64,000 nucleotides of DNA, from assembly GCF_024979255.1 (NCBI RefSeq), contig NZ_JANLCN010000006.1, positions 1 to 64,000 of the forward strand, given 5' to 3'. Both the position numbers and the translations under genes were made by a program. The first letter of the stretch is position 1. Every line of letters begins with the position of its first letter. Shown here piece by piece: positions 61,039 to 64,000 of the stretch. This stretch comes from Herbiconiux moechotypicola (GTDB lineage Bacteria; Actinomycetota; Actinomycetes; Actinomycetales; Microbacteriaceae). The notes below the pieces were generated by a model. That model saw only the letters and a program-made list of their open reading frames with translations. It had not been told where the DNA came from and did not search any database.

Positions 61039-61644
61039 TTGGACGCAAATGAGGTCTTGTCGAAAGCATGGTCGGAAGTTCAAGCATCAGGCGTGCCTGA
61101 GAGCCTGTACGAGGTCGCGTTTCGTGAGGCCATCACCCTAGTTGTGGGCGCACGGCCAGTTTCGGTTCCTTCCGCCGTCCAAGGGCGAGCCACGGTGTCG
61201 TCCGACGCGCCAGACGAAGCCGCTGCTAACGGCGGCGAAATCGACACCGAGGCGTTGATAAGGACTTTCGCCGAGGAGTCCGGCGTCGACGTCGCTGAGC
61301 TTGTCGAGGTGTTTTACTTCGAGTCCGACGGGTCAGCTCACCTGAACGTGTCAGGCCGCAAGCTTGGCGAATCGACCGCCGCAAAGGCGAAAGCCGTCGC
61401 AACCGCTATCGCTGCGGCCTACCACTTCGCGGACGATGAGCCTACCGTTTCCGTTGAAGTCATCCGTGCGGAGTGCGTGCGGCTAAAATGCTTCGACAAG
61501 AAGAACTTCTTCACTCACATGGGAGCGGCCCCGGGCACAGTTCTGTCGGGCTCGGGCAGTAGCCGAGTGCTCAGAATCAAGTCCAATGAGATAAAGGCGG
61601 CGCTTCAAGGTGTCGTGACCGTGGCGCGCGGCACGAAGGAGTAG
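61039..61644 (+). CDS. Hypothetical protein, first gene of island pair, 201 aa
   Basis: No family recognised. The frame is open from 60961, but GGAGG at 61026-61030 is spaced eight bases before a TTG at 61039 (MDANEVLSKAWSEVQASGVPESLYEVAFREAI), which reads like a true N-terminus. The first 40 residues are helical, then an acidic Ala-rich linker. A C-terminal alpha/beta part (ELVEVFYFESDGSAHLNVSGRKLGESTAAKAKAVATAIAAAYHF) ends in a possible winged-helix segment with SSRVLRIKSNEIKAAL. Six bases separate it from the next gene, so the two are surely co-translated. It may be the partner (antitoxin, adaptor or effector) of the HEPN-like protein. Confidence 0.65.
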   Translation: MDANEVLSKAWSEVQASGVPESLYEVAFREAITLVVGARPVSVPSAVQGRATVSSDAPDEAAANGGEIDTEALIRTFAEESGVDVAELVEVFYFESDGSAHLNVSGRKLGESTAAKAKAVATAIAAAYHFADDEPTVSVEVIRAECVRLKCFDKKNFFTHMGAAPGTVLSGSGSSRVLRIKSNEIKAALQGVVTVARGTKE

Positions 61645-61650
61645 GCCAGC

Positions 61651-62433
61651 TTGGCGCAGCTTCTTGACGTTACAGCGCTCCGGCAAGAGTTCGTCAACGC
61701 AGGAGTGCCCGAGGAACTCGCTGGTGAAGCTCTAGGTGCCTTTGTCGGCGCGAAGCGTCGCTTCCATCTCGGCGACTTTCGACCCAACGCGGTGGAAGGA
61801 GGCCGATTCTCGGAGGCAGTGCTTCGAATTCTTGAGTGGCAGACTACTGGCACCTACACGCCTCTTTCCGACCCGAAGTTCAAGGCCGACGCCGTCATTA
61901 CAAGACTTGGCCAACTCTCAGCGGGATCGCATCCAGAAAGTGTGAGGCTTCACCTGCCGCGTGCAGTGCGTGTGGTCTACGACATTCGGAACAAGCGAAA
62001 CGCCGCACACTTGAGCGATGGTATCGACCCGAGCATGCAAGACGCGTCGATTGTGGTCGCGACGCTCGACTGGATCCTGGCGGAACTCGTCAGGCTGAAC
62101 CATACCGTCTCTGCGACTGAGGCTCAGCGCGTCATCGAGGCGTTGGTCCGTCGCGAAGTTCCGATGATTCAGGAGTTCAACGGCAGACCGAGGATCCTCA
62201 AGACCCTCAGCCATGCTGATCACCTCCTGGTGCTGTTGTACTGGTGGGGCGATCGACCGATAGCGCGGTCCATTCTGAACTCCTGGCTCCCCGCGAACAT
62301 GCGGAAGAATTCCACCCGGGTATTGCGCACGCTTCATGACGGATACTTGATCACTTTGTCGGATGACGAGGCACACATCACCCAACTTGGCCTACGGTCT
62401 GTGGAAGAACGTCAACTAATCGGTTCGCTTTAG
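61651..62433 (+). CDS. HEPN-like plus winged-helix protein, second gene of island pair, 260 aa
   Basis: Residues 105-150 read VRVVYDIRNKRNAAHLSDGIDPSMQDASIVVATLDWILAEL: a helix pair around RNKRNAAH (113-120), which fits the R-x(4-6)-H motif of HEPN ribonucleases. Residues 188-256 (HADHLLVLLYWWG through TRVLRTLHDGYLITLSDDEAHITQLG) form a likely winged helix. The N-terminal 70 residues are helical (FVNAGVPEELAGEALGAFVGAKRRF). The start is a TTG at 61651 behind AAGGAG. Nuclease activity is inferred from one motif and is not certain; the family is uncharacterised as far as I know. Confidence 0.65.
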   Translation: MAQLLDVTALRQEFVNAGVPEELAGEALGAFVGAKRRFHLGDFRPNAVEGGRFSEAVLRILEWQTTGTYTPLSDPKFKADAVITRLGQLSAGSHPESVRLHLPRAVRVVYDIRNKRNAAHLSDGIDPSMQDASIVVATLDWILAELVRLNHTVSATEAQRVIEALVRREVPMIQEFNGRPRILKTLSHADHLLVLLYWWGDRPIARSILNSWLPANMRKNSTRVLRTLHDGYLITLSDDEAHITQLGLRSVEERQLIGSL

Positions 62434-62599
62434 GCGAAAATCGCTCGATCATACTGACATTGCTCGGGACCTTGGCGTGTGACGTCTTCGCCAGCCCAAA
62501 TCCGGAACCGCCCCAGTTCGTGCCAATTCGACACGCGATATATTTCTCTGTCCTGCTGGAGAAGCACGCGTCGGTCGCTGGACAGTCTGTAAATTAGCT
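62434..62599. other. Right-end spacer of the mini-island
   Basis: 166 AT-richer bases between the HEPN-like gene and the right repeat. A 63-codon minus-strand frame crosses it but has no supported start and overlaps the repeat, so I do not call it a gene. No integrase remnant is visible. Confidence 0.4.
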
Positions 62600-62623
62600 T
62601 CGTCGAGTTCCGCTTGAACAACT
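62600..62623 (+). repeat. Right attachment-site-like direct repeat
   Basis: Same 24-base sequence as 59899-59922 with G in place of C at position 17. Followed by AGACACAAAG, which was probably the original chromosomal sequence after ychF. Confidence 0.8.
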
Positions 62624-62673
62624 AGACACAAAGCCGACTGTACGTGGCGCACCGAGAACCAGAAGGACACCCG

Positions 62674-63132
62674 ATGACCACGACCACCACCGCCCTCCGC
62701 CGCACCGGAACGCTCGCACTCGCCGCCGGCTCGCTGCTCGTGGCCGGGGGAGCGGGCGCCTGGGTGGCGGTCACGCAGCAGCTCCGCGCCGAGAAAATCA
62801 CGGTGCCGGGCAACGCCCCCGCGCTGAAGGGCAAACTGGTGCAGGGCCCGGCCACGGCCTATGTGGAGGCCCTCGTCATCAAGGGCAACGCCGAGCGCGG
62901 TGCCGGCGGCCGCACCTTCGCCGACATCAGTGAGGCCCTCCGTCACGTGGAGCCGGGCTCCGACGAGGAGCGCGCCCTGCGCGGCCAGAGCATGTCGCTC
63001 TCGACCGCCGCGTCGCTGCGCACCTCGCTCATGACCTCGGTACTCGCCTTCGGCGTCAGCGCCCTCGTCACGGGCCTCGGCGCCCTCTTCGTCGTCACCG
63101 GGGCCCAGCTCCGCCGAGTCGACCCGAAGTAG
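62674..63132 (+). CDS. Two-helix membrane protein (often misannotated LigA-like)
   Basis: 152 aa. N-terminal membrane helix (LALAAGSLLVAGGAGAWVAV), then an extracytoplasmic stretch with AEKITVPGNAPALKGKLVQGPATAYVEALVIKGNA, and a C-terminal helix (SVLAFGVSALVTGLGALFVVTGAQL). This arrangement is a widespread actinobacterial family, frequently mislabelled aromatic ring-opening dioxygenase LigA; no dioxygenase residues are present. AAGGAC precedes the ATG at 62674. First chromosomal gene to the right of the mini-island. Confidence 0.82.
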   Translation: MTTTTTALRRTGTLALAAGSLLVAGGAGAWVAVTQQLRAEKITVPGNAPALKGKLVQGPATAYVEALVIKGNAERGAGGRTFADISEALRHVEPGSDEERALRGQSMSLSTAASLRTSLMTSVLAFGVSALVTGLGALFVVTGAQLRRVDPK

Positions 63133-63138
63133 TTTCTC

Positions 63139-63492
63139 TCAGCGAATCCCGGCGGCCCGGCGGGCGTTGATGGTCTTCGTCTGCGAGGGCAGCGTGAAGA
63201 GGTCGACGATGGTGCCGATGCCGAGCAGCCCGAAGGTGAGCAGCCACAGGATGCCGCGGCCGATCTTGCCGAGATAGAAGTGCTGCACCCCAGCCACGCC
63301 GATGAGTGTGAAGAGCATGAATGCGTACGCCGCAGCCACGTCCTTCGGCGGCAAAGCGGCGTTGTAGGCCGAAGCCGGAGCCCCGACACCCGGCGCGCCC
63401 GCGGGCGCCGCATAGTGCCCCCACGCCGCGCCGTCCCACCACCGCTGCCGGCCCGTGCCGTCGTCATACCACCCTGCGGGCTGTGCTGTCAT
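63139..63492 (-). CDS. TM2 domain protein with DUF2510 head
   Basis: 117 aa. QPAGWYDDGTGRQRWWDGAAWGHY is a DUF2510 motif (residues 3-27). The C-terminal half is a TM2 domain: two membrane helices around HFYLGKIGRGILWLLTFGLLGIGTIVDLF. Function unknown. The ATG at 63492 gives the natural start; the longer frame is spurious. Convergent with the gene at 62674, six bases apart. Confidence 0.85.
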   Translation of the reverse strand: MTAQPAGWYDDGTGRQRWWDGAAWGHYAAPAGAPGVGAPASAYNAALPPKDVAAAYAFMLFTLIGVAGVQHFYLGKIGRGILWLLTFGLLGIGTIVDLFTLPSQTKTINARRAAGIR

Positions 63493-63626
63493 GGCTGCCT
63501 CCGAGTCGCTCGATCGCCGTCGCGTCGAGCATAGCGGCGCGACCTGGACGCGCCACGCCCGTTCGGGGGTGAGCGCCCGCCCGCGCGCGAGCGGTACAGT
63601 CAGGCGCCGGCACACGAGGAGACCCC

Positions 63627-64000
63627 ATGGACTGGATGCCCCGCACCGAAGACCTCCCGCTCGGCCTCTCGCGCGACGACGACGGATTCGCCCAGGTGAT
63701 CACGGCCGGACTGTTCAACCCCCTCGACGCCGCTCTCGACACCGCGCCCGGCACCGACCCGGCCCTCCCCGAGGAGATCGTCTTCCCCCGATCCGAACGC
63801 GACGTGCTCGAGATCGTGCGCCTCGCCCGCGAGACCGGACGCCGCGTGGCGGTCCGCTCCGGCGGCCACAGCTGGGTGGCCTCCAGCGTGCGCGGAGACG
63901 GCATCCTCATCGATCTCGCCGCCCTCGACCACGTCCGGTTCGACCTCGCCGACCCCGCGCATCCCACCGCCACCGTCGGCCCCGGCGTGCGCGGCCAGAA
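63627..64000 (+). CDS. FAD-binding (BBE-type) oxidoreductase, 3'-truncated by window edge
   Basis: Begins MDWMPRTEDLPLGLSRDDDGF behind GAGGAGA and stays open to the end (124 codons). EIVFPRSERDVLEIVRLARETGRRVAVRSGGHSWVASS is the PCMH-type FAD domain; the His of GGHSW is the usual covalent flavin site. Relatives are berberine-bridge-like oxidases of sugars or alkaloids. The rest, including any BBE C-terminal domain, lies outside the window. Confidence 0.85.
   Translation, partial: MDWMPRTEDLPLGLSRDDDGFAQVITAGLFNPLDAALDTAPGTDPALPEEIVFPRSERDVLEIVRLARETGRRVAVRSGGHSWVASSVRGDGILIDLAALDHVRFDLADPAHPTATVGPGVRGQ

Larger units (their letters stand above)
59923..62623. mobile_element. Candidate 2.7-kb mini-island inserted at the ychF 3' end
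   Basis: Bounded by 24-base direct repeats with one mismatch; the left copy completes ychF and the right copy is a stranded duplicate of its end. The segment is visibly richer in A and T and uses less GC-biased codons than genes on either side. It carries three unfamiliar genes and no integrase, transposase or relaxase. TTGTGTCTAG (59928-59937) just inside the left repeat and CTAGACACAA at the right repeat (62622-62631) are inverted copies. Site-specific insertion by a missing or trans-acting integrase is the inference. Confidence 0.7.

Noticed and set aside
62430-62621. 63-codon minus-strand ORF at the right end of the island
   Set aside because: Starts at a TTG inside the direct repeat, has no ribosome binding site and overlaps the end of the HEPN-like gene; could be real but unsupported.
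62674-63132. Aromatic ring-opening dioxygenase LigA annotation
   Set aside because: The protein is two membrane helices with no metal-binding or dioxygenase residues; the common label for this family is an annotation error.

Overview
The window is a stretch of high-GC actinobacterial chromosome, most likely from the family Microbacteriaceae. The reasons are the mycothiol S-conjugate amidase (Mca), the short actinobacterial membrane proteins of the DUF4307, DUF4245 and DUF6264 types, class II Fba and GlpX, many GTG and TTG starts with stop/start overlaps (ATGA, GTGA), and a recurring leaderless promoter pattern (TANNNT, six bases, start codon). The genus cannot be fixed from the sequence alone. 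No rRNA, intact tRNA, CRISPR array, IS transposase or integrase was seen.

Layout. 1-1115: two unfamiliar genes with less GC-biased codons, one apparently frameshifted, probably the edge of an accessory segment. 1167-4367: Lrp regulator and LysE exporter (divergent), panB, and small stress-type proteins. 4382-8834 (minus): GH15 glucosidase/trehalase, SDR, SMP-30-like lactonase (apparent ATC start), second SDR; then dps. 9489-12837 (minus): an overlapping three-gene set of GT2 glycosyltransferase, PIG-L deacetylase/methyltransferase fusion and acyl-CoA dehydrogenase, a candidate uncharacterised pathway. 12939-18570: membrane protein, HerA-like ATPase, degenerate receiver protein, flavin reductase and a large Ig-repeat membrane protein. 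18736-24773: a tightly overlapping operon of TetR, MFS, PLP aldolase/deaminase, GULO-type oxidase and GH1 beta-glucosidase, with a perfect palindrome as its likely operator. 24873-26344: lemA-htpX. 28161-32306: an ABC importer operon with a PHO-box-like direct repeat upstream.

32351-47319 is mostly housekeeping: AI-2E family transporter, ilvA, greA, mca, trhA-type protein, Z-isoprenyl synthase, phoH-type ATPase, prepilin peptidase, fumC, carbonic anhydrase, xseA/xseB and ispH. 47415-54854 places fbaA and glpX around a FadR-regulated catabolic locus (SAF-domain oxidoreductase, FadR-type regulator, MHS-type transporter, DUF1537 kinase). Matching operators lie at 48582 and 50033. Then come rmuC, an mmsA-type dehydrogenase and ychF.

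The most striking feature is at the 3' end of ychF. A 24-base sequence ending at the ychF stop codon is repeated with one mismatch 2.7 kb downstream. Between the copies lies a relatively AT-rich segment with three unfamiliar genes: one with a possible Abi-like C-terminus, and a tightly linked pair whose second member joins an RNxxxxxH (HEPN-like) motif to a winged helix. This looks like an att-flanked mini-island inserted at ychF and is a candidate undescribed defence or conflict module. Short GC-rich tandem repeats of 17-21 bases recur in several intergenic spaces and flank glpX on both sides.
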